Positions 8,635-17,251 of a DNA stretch of 33,906 nucleotides are shown one piece after another (the first letter of the stretch is position 1; each line of letters starts with the position of its first letter). The stretch is from Candidatus Fimimonas merdipullorum. GTDB taxonomy: Bacteria; Bacillota; Clostridia; Christensenellales; CAG-314. A model generated the notes under the pieces. That model was not told where the DNA came from, did no database searches, and worked only from the letters and a program-made list of their open reading frames with translations. Location: positions 1 through 33,906 of the forward strand of contig DVOC01000018.1 in NCBI GenBank assembly GCA_018713905.1. Reading direction: 5' to 3'. The position numbers were made by a program, and so were the translations under genes.

Positions 8635-10409
8635 TTTTGCCCCTCCTTTTCCTCTTCCAATTTTTGCAATTCCACCATATGCTTATAGTCGGGACAGGTC
8701 TGTTCCAGCTGCTCGTGCGTGCCGAAGCCCACCACCTTGCCGTTGTCCATATAAAGCACCTTGTCCATGTCCTTTACGGTGGAAACTCTGTGCGCAATGA
8801 GAATCGTGGTTTTGCCCTTGCGGTTTTCGCGCAGGTTACCCAAAATGACCTTTTCCGTATCGGTATCGACGGCGGAAACGGAGTCGTCCAGAATGAGAAT
8901 GGGCGCGTCTTTGAGCAGAGCGCGGGCGATGGAAATACGCTGCTTCTGTCCGCCGGAAACGGTTACGCCCTGTTCCCCCAAAAGGGTGTCGTAGCCCATG
9001 CTGAACCCCGAAATATTGTCGTCCACGTCGGCAAGCTGCGCCGAGCGTATTATGGAGGGCATATCGGCGTTGTCGGAGGCGAAGGCAATGTTGTTGGCTA
9101 TGGTGTCGCCGAAAAGGTAGTTGTCCTGCGGGACGTAGGCGCAGAACCTGCGCAGTCCCGAAATGGTGATATCGTTCACGTCCTTACCGTCCACGAACAG
9201 ACAGCCGCGCGGCACGTTGTAACAGCGCAGGATAAGATCCGCCACGGTGGTTTTGCCACACCCCGTTTTGCCTATCACGCCTATGCTTTCGCCTGCATTT
9301 ATTTTGAAGGAAACGTCGGACAGGGCGTCGTATTCCGCGTCGGGATGACGGAAGGTGAGGTGACGAAATTCCACGTCGCCCCTGACGGAGTCCACGTCCT
9401 TTGCCGTGGGAGAATCGGTAACTTCGTTTTCCGTGTCCAGCAGCTGCGAAACGCGCATAACAGAGGCTTTGCCGCGGGAGGTCATGTCGATAAGGTCGGT
9501 AATAGCCATTATCGGCCACACTATGGCGTTGAAGTATCCGATAAACTCCATAAGCTCGGAGGCGTCGAACGCCTTGACGTACACCAAGTAGCCGCCGTAC
9601 CCCAAAATTACGCATATGACGGATTCCACAAACAGCGTCACGCACACGTTGAGCAGTACGCTGAGCCGAGTGTACTCTACGTTTGCCTTTTCGTTTTTCT
9701 TGTTGAGTTTGCGGAAAGCCAGCAGTTCCTTGAACTCCTTGACAAACGCCTTGATGACGGCTATGCCGGAAAAGCTTTCCTGCGCAAAGTCGGACAGCTC
9801 GGAAAAGGCTTCCTGACGCGCGTCCCACTTTTTGGTTATGTACTTGCCCACTATTATGCCCATTGCCAGCATAAGGGACATGGGTATCAGGGAAAACAGC
9901 GTCAGCTTCCAGTCCATTTCAAACATTTTGTACATGGACATGACGCCCAAAAACAAGGCGTCGCACAGTTCCATTACGCCCCAGCCGAAGCACTCCTGCA
10001 CCGTTTCCAGATCGTTGGTGTACAGCGACATCAGGTTGCCTACCTTGTTGCGCTGATAAAACTGCACGGGCAGCTTTTTGCAATGGTCGAACATGCGTTC
10101 GCGCAGGTCGCGCTCCACTTTTGCTCCGGGGATAAAAAAGCACACGCGCCAGCCGAACCGCCCGATGACGATGACCACAATCACCACCAGCAGCGGCGCG
10201 CACACGTTGTTCCACAGCGAATTGCCGTCAAACGCCACCTGAACGCCGTCCACCATTATGTATCCGTTGTTTATGCCGGAGATGACCCTGCCGTACAATT
10301 CCGGTATCAACAGCTGAAAATAGTCCACGGCAATAAGAGCGCACAAGCCCAACAGCAGCAATGGCGCATATTTGACGTAGTATCTGTTGATATGTTTGCC
10401 GAAAATCAT
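8631..10409 (-). CDS. ABC exporter (permease-ATPase), heterodimer subunit with degenerate Walker B (Glu to Asp)
   Basis: GKTGCGKTT, VSGGQKQRISIARA, ILILDDSVSAVD, AHRVST; ATGA overlap with the following gene. Confidence 0.93.
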   Translation of the reverse strand: MIFGKHINRYYVKYAPLLLLGLCALIAVDYFQLLIPELYGRVISGINNGYIMVDGVQVAFDGNSLWNNVCAPLLVVIVVIVIGRFGWRVCFFIPGAKVERDLRERMFDHCKKLPVQFYQRNKVGNLMSLYTNDLETVQECFGWGVMELCDALFLGVMSMYKMFEMDWKLTLFSLIPMSLMLAMGIIVGKYITKKWDARQEAFSELSDFAQESFSGIAVIKAFVKEFKELLAFRKLNKKNEKANVEYTRLSVLLNVCVTLFVESVICVILGYGGYLVYVKAFDASELMEFIGYFNAIVWPIMAITDLIDMTSRGKASVMRVSQLLDTENEVTDSPTAKDVDSVRGDVEFRHLTFRHPDAEYDALSDVSFKINAGESIGVIGKTGCGKTTVADLILRCYNVPRGCLFVDGKDVNDITISGLRRFCAYVPQDNYLFGDTIANNIAFASDNADMPSIIRSAQLADVDDNISGFSMGYDTLLGEQGVTVSGGQKQRISIARALLKDAPILILDDSVSAVDTDTEKVILGNLRENRKGKTTILIAHRVSTVKDMDKVLYMDNGKVVGFGTHEQLEQTCPDYKHMVELQKLEEEKEGQK

Positions 10410-10543
10410 ACTTTATACCTTAACACAAATATTACTACCTATTGTGCCACACTTCCCGTAATTTTGCAAACGATTTGTCGGCAGAAACAGGGAAAATTCC
10501 CGACGGAAAGGCACGTTCCGTCAAAAGCAACGCTCAAACGCTA

Positions 10544-10565
10544 CAAAAGACGGCAAGTTGCCGTC
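10544..10565 (-). terminator. Terminator-like hairpin following a structured intergenic RNA candidate
   Basis: Minus strand GACGGCAA-C-TTGCCGTC-TTTT. Confidence 0.55.
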
Positions 10566-10698
10566 GGGCAGGCTCCCTCTTCCATATGGCTGTTCGGGCG
10601 CACGTGAAAGCTCAGAGCGCAAAACGCTCGACGGCGTTCAGTCACCCTTACGCCGTGCAAGCTAAGCAGCAAGGTTCCTGCATGACGGAAGGGGAGCC
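10549..10698 (-). ncRNA. Candidate structured ncRNA of unknown class
   Basis: Minus-strand closing stem GGCTCCC-CTTCC / GGAAG-A-GGGAGCC (10571-10583 with 10687-10698) encloses ACGGCGT..ACGCCGT and GAGCG..CGCTC hairpins and is followed by a hairpin plus TTTT. No recognised family. Confidence 0.35.
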
Positions 10699-10757
10699 GA
10701 AAATACCGCAAACGCACCGCACACACACGTGAAAGAACCATGCGGATCTATGACAAT

Positions 10758-10779
10758 AAAAAAGTCTGCAAATGCAGAC
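10758..10779 (-). terminator. Rho-independent terminator (copy 2)
   Basis: Minus strand GTCTGCATTTGCAGAC-TTTTTT. Confidence 0.7.
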
Positions 10780-10924
10780 GTTGAACTTTGCTCCGCAACG
10801 CGCCTTAACAAAAACGCTACCCGCCTTTACAAACAACGGCAGGTTTGAGGCAACAAAAAGTATGCGAACACGAACCGCTGCTTGTGAAAACTCGCACCGC
10901 ACACGTTTGAAAGATTTATAAATT

Positions 10925-10946
10925 AAAAAAGTCTGCAAACGCAGAC
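10925..10946 (-). terminator. Rho-independent terminator of the recO operon (copy 1)
   Basis: Minus strand GTCTGCGTTTGCAGAC-TTTTTT, just after the recO stop. Confidence 0.8.
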
Positions 10947-10960
10947 CGTAATTTTTGCCG

Positions 10961-11686
10961 TCACACCACGTTGAGCAGCTCGGCAAGAGAATTGAGGGGA
11001 CGGAAGCTGTGGCTGAGGTAACGCAGACACAAGGTCAGCGCCTCTTTGAGCACCTGCTGCGGCAGGGAAAGATTTTTGAGCTTTTCGTAAGGCAGATTTT
11101 CCACCATCGTGCAGGCGGAAACTACCGCTGCCGAAAGAGCCACGGCGCCGCCGCTGCGACAGTTGCGGCACACCACGCCGCCCCTTTCCACGTCCAGAAA
11201 CATTTCCGACGTCTTTTCGCCGCAGTTGACGCAGCTGTCGAATGTAAGGGCAAAGCCCTCCAACCGCAAAAAGTCCAACAAAAATTTGAGCAGGACGCAC
11301 AGCGGCTGCACCTGCGCGCACAGCTGCTGAAAGCTTTTAAGCACGCACACGAACAGCGCACCGTCGCTTTGCCACTCTTCCGTGTAGTTGATGAGCGTTT
11401 CCGCCACCGCACAGGCGGCGTAATACCTTGCCACGTCCTCGCGCAGCTCGTAAAAGCTTTGCAGCTGATCGCAGTTTTTAAGGGTAAGCCTGTCGCCGTT
11501 CTGCACCAGCTCGTACTGACCGAAGCAAAACTGGTCGCAGGCGAATTTAAGCTTGGCAGTGCTTTTGCGCACGCCCCTTGCGTGTACGGAAATTTTGCCG
11601 TATTCCAAAGAATACAGCAAAACCATTTTATCGTTTTCCCGATAGTCCGATGCCCGAAGCGCCACTGCCTTGGTCGTTACGTCCAT
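10961..11686 (-). CDS. recO: DNA repair protein RecO
   Basis: 241 aa; KAVALRASDYRENDKMVLLYSLEYGKISVHARGVRKSTAKL N-terminal OB fold; CxxC...CxxC (CVNCG...CRNCRSGG); next to era. Confidence 0.93.
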   Translation of the reverse strand: MDVTTKAVALRASDYRENDKMVLLYSLEYGKISVHARGVRKSTAKLKFACDQFCFGQYELVQNGDRLTLKNCDQLQSFYELREDVARYYAACAVAETLINYTEEWQSDGALFVCVLKSFQQLCAQVQPLCVLLKFLLDFLRLEGFALTFDSCVNCGEKTSEMFLDVERGGVVCRNCRSGGAVALSAAVVSACTMVENLPYEKLKNLSLPQQVLKEALTLCLRYLSHSFRPLNSLAELLNVV

Positions 11687-11762
11687 TTTTTATTTTCCTG
11701 TACAAACTGTAATAGCCTACCTTTCCCGTCTGACGGAAAAGTTCCCAAAAGACGTCCTTCAC
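11628..11762 (-). CDS. yqzL: YqzL-like small protein, overlapping the recO start; not in the supplied ORF track
   Basis: GTG start at 11762 with SD GGGAGG upstream; translation MKDVFWELFRQTGKVGYYSLYRKIKNGRNDQGSGASGIGLSGKR*; resembles the YqzL pattern MKDxxWxLFxxTGxxxxYLLYK and sits between era and recO as in Bacillus. Confidence 0.75.
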   Translation of the reverse strand: MKDVFWELFRQTGKVGYYSLYRKIKNGRNDQGSGASGIGLSGKR

Positions 11763-11864
11763 GCTGCACCTCCCGCGGCAAAAGCCTTTTTTGCTTTTAG
11801 TGTGAGTGCGCCCGCCGCGCTTTATGCAACAGCGAAAAACATCGTCCTTTGTTTGCGCATAAAA

Positions 11865-12749
11865 CTATTTGTTGGAGTATCCCAGCTCGTTGAGTACGCT
11901 TTGATTGTTGCGCCAATCCTGCTTTACCTTTACCCACAAGGTAAGGTACACCCTTTCTTCCAGCAGCTTTTGTATGCTTTCTCTGGCGTGCATGCCTATG
12001 CCCTTTATTTTGCTGCCGTTTTTGCCCAGCACTATGGGCTTGTGAGAAGCCTTTTCCACCAGCACGGTAGCGTCGATATCCCACACGCCGTCTTCCCGCT
12101 GCATTTTGTTTATCGCCACGCCCACGCCGTGAGGAATTTCCTCGTCGCAGGCAAGCAGCACCTTTTCGCGTATTATCTCGCTTACCATATAGCGGCGGCT
12201 CCTGTCCGTGACGTCGTCCTCCTCGAAGTACATTACGTCGCCCGTAAGATACTTTTTAAGCGCTTCGCGAAGCTGCTCCACGCCCTTGTTTTTGCGGGCG
12301 GAAACGCAGTAGACTTCCTTTATTTCCGCTATGGAATTGAGTTTTGCCAGCTGCGGCATAAGCGCCTGCGGCTGCGTTATGTCTATTTTGGTGACTGCCA
12401 CCACTATGGGACTGCCCCGCTTTGCGTGACGGGTTATCTGCGAAATTTCTTTGTCGTCTATGCCGTCGTGCCCGTCTATTACCACCAGCACGCAGTCCAC
12501 GTCGGACACGGCGCTGTCTATGCTTTTGAGCATATAGTCGCCCAGCGCGTTTCTGCTTTTGAAAAATCCGGGGGTATCCACAAACACTATCTGACTGTCT
12601 TCGTCCGTCCATATGCCCAGAATGCTGTCCCGAGTGGTTTGCGGCTTGGGGGAAACTATGGAAACCTTTTGCTGCACAAGTGCGTTCATCAGGGTAGATT
12701 TGCCTGCGTTGGCAAGCCCTACTATTGCCACGAAACCTGTTTTTCTCAT
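11865..12749 (-). CDS. era: GTPase Era
   Basis: Start at MRKTGFVAIVGLANAGKSTLMNAL; G2 TTRDSI, DTPGF, TKID, C-terminal KH domain (VLGKNGSKIKGIGMHARESI). The longer track ORF covers the ybeY 3' end. Confidence 0.96.
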   Translation of the reverse strand: MRKTGFVAIVGLANAGKSTLMNALVQQKVSIVSPKPQTTRDSILGIWTDEDSQIVFVDTPGFFKSRNALGDYMLKSIDSAVSDVDCVLVVIDGHDGIDDKEISQITRHAKRGSPIVVAVTKIDITQPQALMPQLAKLNSIAEIKEVYCVSARKNKGVEQLREALKKYLTGDVMYFEEDDVTDRSRRYMVSEIIREKVLLACDEEIPHGVGVAINKMQREDGVWDIDATVLVEKASHKPIVLGKNGSKIKGIGMHARESIQKLLEERVYLTLWVKVKQDWRNNQSVLNELGYSNK

Positions 12750-13219
12750 CGCGTTATACCCGCCTTTTGCAAAATTTCCCTTTGCAGCGCCGTCATCTGC
12801 TCCTCGTCCCGCGCATTTTCGTGATCGTAGCCCAAAAGATGCAGCAGTCCGTGCACCGCCAGAAAGCACATTTCCCTCTTTACTCCGTGCCCGAAGCTTT
12901 GCGCCTGCCTTTTTGCCTGCGCCAGACATATCACCACGTCCCCCACGTTGAGGCGTCCCGTGTCGTAGTTTATGTCGGAGGGAAATTTCCTTACGTCAAT
13001 GACCTGCCTGCCCGCCTCCACAGCGGGGAAGGACAGCACGTCCGTCACCCTGTCTACGCCGCGCGTTTGGGCGTTGAGCGTTTTTATCTGCTGCTCCGAC
13101 ACCACCGAAAGGGACATTTCCAATTTGTCCGACGGTTGCGCAAGGTATTGCAATGCGCACTGCAACGTTCTTTTTACGGCAAAACGCCATATGCCGGCGT
13201 TGGAAAAGTAAATTTTCAT
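12746..13219 (-). CDS. ybeY: Endoribonuclease YbeY
   Basis: VTDVLSFPA, GDVVICLAQAKRQA, HGLLHLLGYDHENARDEEQM metal motif; ATGA overlap with era. Confidence 0.95.
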   Translation of the reverse strand: MKIYFSNAGIWRFAVKRTLQCALQYLAQPSDKLEMSLSVVSEQQIKTLNAQTRGVDRVTDVLSFPAVEAGRQVIDVRKFPSDINYDTGRLNVGDVVICLAQAKRQAQSFGHGVKREMCFLAVHGLLHLLGYDHENARDEEQMTALQREILQKAGITR

Positions 13220-14658
13220 TTGTCCCCCGTAAGCTTTACGTCGGGATACTTCACTCTCTTGTGACGTATGCCCATGTAGGTGGTGATTATCGTGCTTTTT
13301 ATTATGTCTATCTCCTTCATGGTAATGTCGCAGTCGGAAAACTGCTCGAAGGCAAGACGCTCGCTGACTATGTCGTCTACGATCTTTTCCGCCTTGGACT
13401 TGTCGCCGCTGCTGCGCAGCGCCGCTTCCGAGGCGTCGCATATCATAAGAATTGCGGAAATTTTGGACGTAGGCTTGGGACCGTCATAGCAATAGCCGTC
13501 GTAAGGCAGGTCGCCGTCGGTGTACTTTTTGGCTTTGAGATAGAAGTACTTCAACGGCATTGTGCCGTGGTGCTCCATTATCGCCGCCTGCACCTCTTTG
13601 GGCAGGTCGTATTCCTTGGCGATGGCAAGCCCGTTGACGGTGTGCAGCTTTATCATGTTGACGCTCGCCTCCGGCGTCATGGAGTCGTGAGGATTTACTC
13701 CTCCCAACTGATTTTCCGAAAAGTAGGAGGGATTTTTCATTTTGCCCACGTCGTGATAGTACGCCGCCGCCCTTGCCGTCACGGCGCTTTGCCCTATCGC
13801 CATGGCGCACGCCTCGACGTAGGTTGCCACTGTAAGACTGTGGTTGTAGGTGCCGGGCGCCTTTTCGAACAGCTTGCGCATAAGCTCGTTGTCGCTGGTG
13901 GCTATTTCCGAAAAACGGAATACCGAAGTCACCTTGAAAAGCTTTTCAAACAACGGCACCAGCACGAACATAAGCATTACGCCTATCATGCCGCTGGCAA
14001 AGGCGCACGCCGCCTTTATGCCCAGCACCGCCCAATTCCATTGGTCGTTGAACATTATGAAGCTTATGCCGGTGCACAGAGCCGCTATTATTCCGAGGCA
14101 CAAGCCCACCACCACGTAACGCAGGTGACGGTAGTCCTTGCCCAGAATGTAGGAGGCGAACACCATCTGCACCACGCCGCCGAACATAATGTAGAAGTAG
14201 TTTTCCGTGCCCACCGTGGCGTTCATCTGCCAGTTTATGCTTTGCATAAAGTACAGCATCACCAGCACGAAGTTGGCGAAAAATCCGCTTTTGCCGGAAA
14301 CTATCAGCGACATTATCAAAGAGGTGAGCGCAAAGGGAGCAAGATACACCCCGTAGGTGTCCCAAAACGCCAAAAGGTATATCATGACGTAGTTTACCAG
14401 CATGGTGACGAACATCGCCACCGTGTTGCGCAGCGCCTCCATGGTTTTTCTGTCGGCGAAGTAGCAATACAGCGCCAGCGACACCAGCAGCAGCGCCGTG
14501 GCAGCCAGCTGTACGCCTATGCGCACGCCGCTGTCCTCCTGCGCCGCCTGCCAGTTGGCGCCTATGGCTATGGCGGAAAAGACAAAGAACGCCATGACGT
14601 AGCAGGCGACTATCTCTTTCCACTTTATATTGGTTATCTGATTGAGTTTTTTAGCCAT
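13216..14658 (-). CDS. pgpH: PgpH/YqfF-type 7TM HD-domain phosphohydrolase (c-di-AMP phosphodiesterase family), short form
   Basis: Multiple TM segments then HD domain YNHSLTVATYVEACAMAIG...AAAYYHDVGKMKNPSYFSENQ...IMEHHGT; 480 aa; ATGA overlap with ybeY. Confidence 0.88.
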   Translation of the reverse strand: MAKKLNQITNIKWKEIVACYVMAFFVFSAIAIGANWQAAQEDSGVRIGVQLAATALLLVSLALYCYFADRKTMEALRNTVAMFVTMLVNYVMIYLLAFWDTYGVYLAPFALTSLIMSLIVSGKSGFFANFVLVMLYFMQSINWQMNATVGTENYFYIMFGGVVQMVFASYILGKDYRHLRYVVVGLCLGIIAALCTGISFIMFNDQWNWAVLGIKAACAFASGMIGVMLMFVLVPLFEKLFKVTSVFRFSEIATSDNELMRKLFEKAPGTYNHSLTVATYVEACAMAIGQSAVTARAAAYYHDVGKMKNPSYFSENQLGGVNPHDSMTPEASVNMIKLHTVNGLAIAKEYDLPKEVQAAIMEHHGTMPLKYFYLKAKKYTDGDLPYDGYCYDGPKPTSKISAILMICDASEAALRSSGDKSKAEKIVDDIVSERLAFEQFSDCDITMKEIDIIKSTIITTYMGIRHKRVKYPDVKLTGDK

Positions 14659-15620
14659 TATTTTTCCTCGTAAGTTTCGTAGGCTTTTACTATCTGTTGT
14701 ACCAGCGGGTGACGCACCACGTCCTTTTCCGACAGGCGTATTATGCCTATGTCGGGAATATCGCGCAGTATCCTTACGGCGTGTTTAAGCCCCGATACCT
14801 GCCCCTTGGGCAAATCTATCTGCGTAAGGTCGCCCGTTATGACCATTTTACTGTTTTCCCCCAGCCTTGTCAAAAACATTTTTATCTGTTCCTTGGAGGT
14901 GTTTTGCGCTTCGTCTAAAATTACGTAGGCGTTGGACAGCGTTCTGCCCCTCATATACGCCAGCGGAGCAATTTCTATGGTGCCGCGCTCCATCATTTTG
15001 GAAAAGGATTCCGCCCCCAGCATTTCCTGCAACGCGTCGTAAAGAGGGCGCAGATAGGGGTTTACCTTTTCCTGCAGGTCGCCGGGCAGAAAGCCTAACT
15101 TTTCTCCCGCTTCCACGGCGGGGCGGGTGAGGATTATCCTTTCCACGCGCTTTTCCTTGTAGGCGTTTACGGCAATTGCCACGGCGAGGTAGGTTTTGCC
15201 CGTGCCGGCGGGGCCTATGCCGAAGGTGATGGTTTTCTTTTTCAGCAAGTCTACGTACTTTTTCTGTCCGACGGTTTTGCTTTTTATGGGCTTTCCCTTG
15301 TTGGTGATTGCCACCACGTCCCCCAAAAGAGAGTCCACCTCGTCCAGCAGCCCTTCCTTGGCGCAGTCGCAGATGTAGTTCACCCTGCCCACGTCCACGC
15401 TTTCGCCGCCGTAAATGAAGCCGCGCAGCTTGTCCAACACGGCGAGGGCGCGTTCCACGCTTTCCTCCTCTCCCATAAGCTGGCTCTGCCCGTCCTGCAT
15501 GACGACTTTTACGTCAAACGCATCGCAGACGGCTTTTATGTTTTCGTCGAAAGGTCCGAACAACTTTATCAGTTCGTCCAACGAATCTACCCGTATCTTT
15601 TTGGTTACCGTAAAAAGCAC
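14658..15620 (-). CDS. phoH: PhoH family ATPase
   Basis: FGIGPAGTGKTYLAVAIAV Walker A, VILDEAQNTSKEQIKMFLTRLG Walker B. True start uncertain; see finding on ACG at 15611. Confidence 0.94.
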   Translation of the reverse strand: MLFTVTKKIRVDSLDELIKLFGPFDENIKAVCDAFDVKVVMQDGQSQLMGEEESVERALAVLDKLRGFIYGGESVDVGRVNYICDCAKEGLLDEVDSLLGDVVAITNKGKPIKSKTVGQKKYVDLLKKKTITFGIGPAGTGKTYLAVAIAVNAYKEKRVERIILTRPAVEAGEKLGFLPGDLQEKVNPYLRPLYDALQEMLGAESFSKMMERGTIEIAPLAYMRGRTLSNAYVILDEAQNTSKEQIKMFLTRLGENSKMVITGDLTQIDLPKGQVSGLKHAVRILRDIPDIGIIRLSEKDVVRHPLVQQIVKAYETYEEK

Positions 15621-15624
15621 CTCC

Positions 15625-16701
15625 TCAGTTTTTGACTTCGCCGCTGACTACGCAGGTCACGCCCTTTTCCGTCACCTCGTACCGCGTGTCGGAAATGGGG
15701 AAAAACGCCTTTTTCGTCGCTGCGTCCAGCGCCTCGACGCACAGCTTTTCCCTGACGGCGTCTATGCTTGCGGGCACGCGCTCGACAAGCTGTTCGTAAA
15801 AGGTGACGGTATGCACTTTTACGTTGAACGCCAGCGTATTAGTTGTTACCGTGTACCTGAATTTTTCAAACGGTGGCTGTTTTCCGTAACGTTTTCCAAA
15901 CAGCTCCACGAAATTGCAGGTAAACGTCCTGCCGCTGTCCACAGCCTTTTCCACACTGCCGTAAAAGGGTACGAAGGCGGAAACGGACAGCCGCATGGTC
16001 ACTTCGGCAACGGCGTACACCTGCTCGACAGAGCCGTCGGAAAAGGTGCGCAACCCGTAAACCAGCACGTCGCCTTTTTTTACCCTATCCCCCGCCGACA
16101 CCGCCGCCGTGCCCTGCTGACACACTATGCGGGTGACAATGCCGTCGAAGTTTGCCGTCACGTCCCTGCGGACGTGCATATCAACGGGTGGCTGCGCATT
16201 CTGCCTGCGGTATGCCGAAACGTACAACACGCTGCCTCGTCGCTGCACCGACACGTACGCCGCGTCCAGCGTGTTTGCAACGTAGTTTTCCGCCTTGTCG
16301 GAGGAAAAGCCGTACAGCAGTCTGCCCTCGCCGAGAGCGCAGCCGTCAAGAGCGCTTTTTACCTCCCGAGCGGAATAGTCGCCGTACACTTCCACTTTGA
16401 AACACACGTTGGACAAAAGCAGCACAGCCGCCGCAGTCACAGCCAGAAACACCGGCAACAAAAAATGTCTGCGCATAAATATGCCCAGCGCATAGGCGCC
16501 GCACGGTGATGTTTCCACCACATTATAGCACCTTTTGCGTAGAAAATCAACAGCCTGCTCGAAACAGCGCGACGGCAGCATGACGCTGCACCGCCCGCCC
16601 TGCTTGCGCACGCCGTAAAGGGGACACATCGCCGAAAGAGCGTTTATTGCACCGTTGAGATGGGCGCCCTCGAACACTATACGTACGTTGCGCTTAAACA
16701 T
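15625..16701 (-). CDS. yqfD: Sporulation protein YqfD
   Basis: 358 aa; conserved ALGIFMRRHFLLPV..., YDGIVT-like NFDGIVTRIVCQQGTAAVSAGDRVKKGDVLVYG; adjacent to yqfC-like and phoH. Confidence 0.88.
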   Translation of the reverse strand: MFKRNVRIVFEGAHLNGAINALSAMCPLYGVRKQGGRCSVMLPSRCFEQAVDFLRKRCYNVVETSPCGAYALGIFMRRHFLLPVFLAVTAAAVLLLSNVCFKVEVYGDYSAREVKSALDGCALGEGRLLYGFSSDKAENYVANTLDAAYVSVQRRGSVLYVSAYRRQNAQPPVDMHVRRDVTANFDGIVTRIVCQQGTAAVSAGDRVKKGDVLVYGLRTFSDGSVEQVYAVAEVTMRLSVSAFVPFYGSVEKAVDSGRTFTCNFVELFGKRYGKQPPFEKFRYTVTTNTLAFNVKVHTVTFYEQLVERVPASIDAVREKLCVEALDAATKKAFFPISDTRYEVTEKGVTCVVSGEVKN

Positions 16702-16957
16702 CGCAGATCTCCACGCTCTTTATTTTGCCCGTCACTACGGCGCATTTGCCGTCTATGCATTTCAGGCACAGTCCGCTGCCCCGTATTTCCAGCACGCCCC
16801 TGCCCCAGCACAGGCGCACGCTGCTTTGCGTGTAGCCCACTACGCCGCCGTGACCTTCCGCCACAGCCGTTTTTTCGTCGAACACGCCGTATTTGCGGCC
16901 GGAAGACAGTTCCATGCCGCAGAGGGCGGATATACATTGCAAAAAGGAATCGTTCAT
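16694..16957 (-). CDS. yqfC: YqfC/YabP family sporulation protein
   Basis: MNDSFLQC...YTQSSVRLCWGRGVLEIRGSGLCLKCIDGKCAVVTGKIKSVEI; operon position upstream of yqfD. Start codon 16957 or 16963. Confidence 0.75.
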   Translation of the reverse strand: MNDSFLQCISALCGMELSSGRKYGVFDEKTAVAEGHGGVVGYTQSSVRLCWGRGVLEIRGSGLCLKCIDGKCAVVTGKIKSVEICDV

Positions 16958-16994
16958 ACCCATATTATATGACGGTACGAACAATTCCCTGCAC

Positions 16995-17249
16995 TTAAAT
17001 AAGCTTGTCTATAAGGTCGTTTATCTCCTGCAGCTTTTCCTGCGATTCGCCCGTGGCTTTTGCCACGCAATGGAAAAGGTGGGCTTTGATGACGGCTTTA
17101 TTTGCCTTGTCCAAAATGGCGCGGCTTGCCAAAATCTGATTGGACACATCCATACAGTAGCGGTCTTCCTCCACCATTTTTATTATGCCGTCCAGCTGAC
17201 CTCTTGCCGTGCGCAGCATACGCACTATCTGCTTTTTGTCCCCCTGCAT
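16995..17249 (-). CDS. csoR: CsoR-type copper-sensing repressor
   Basis: 84 aa MQGDKKQIVRMLRTARGQLDGIIKMVEEDRYCMDVSNQILASRAILDKANKAVIKAHLFHC; C-(H-x3-C) copper-ligand pattern; start at 17249. Confidence 0.9.
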   Translation of the reverse strand: MQGDKKQIVRMLRTARGQLDGIIKMVEEDRYCMDVSNQILASRAILDKANKAVIKAHLFHCVAKATGESQEKLQEINDLIDKLI

Positions 17250-17251
17250 GG

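Noticed and set aside
6619-8688. 689-aa plus-strand ORF opposite the ABC exporter (and similar long antisense ORFs at 8598..10607, 13153..14673, 17102..18673, 30117..31622)
   Set aside because: Antisense shadows of conserved ABC, PgpH, CopA and PotA genes; no SD, promoter or domain support.
8631-10409. Degenerate Walker B (DDS) as a sign of a decayed ABC transporter
   Set aside because: Asp-for-Glu in one NBD is normal for heterodimeric exporters with one degenerate site; the partner subunit is canonical.
16957-16992. yqfC as a second leaderless gene (TATAAT at 16964-16969 next to the ATG)
   Set aside because: No convincing -35 at the right distance; the gene may use a sporulation sigma factor or read-through from upstream, so the case is too weak.
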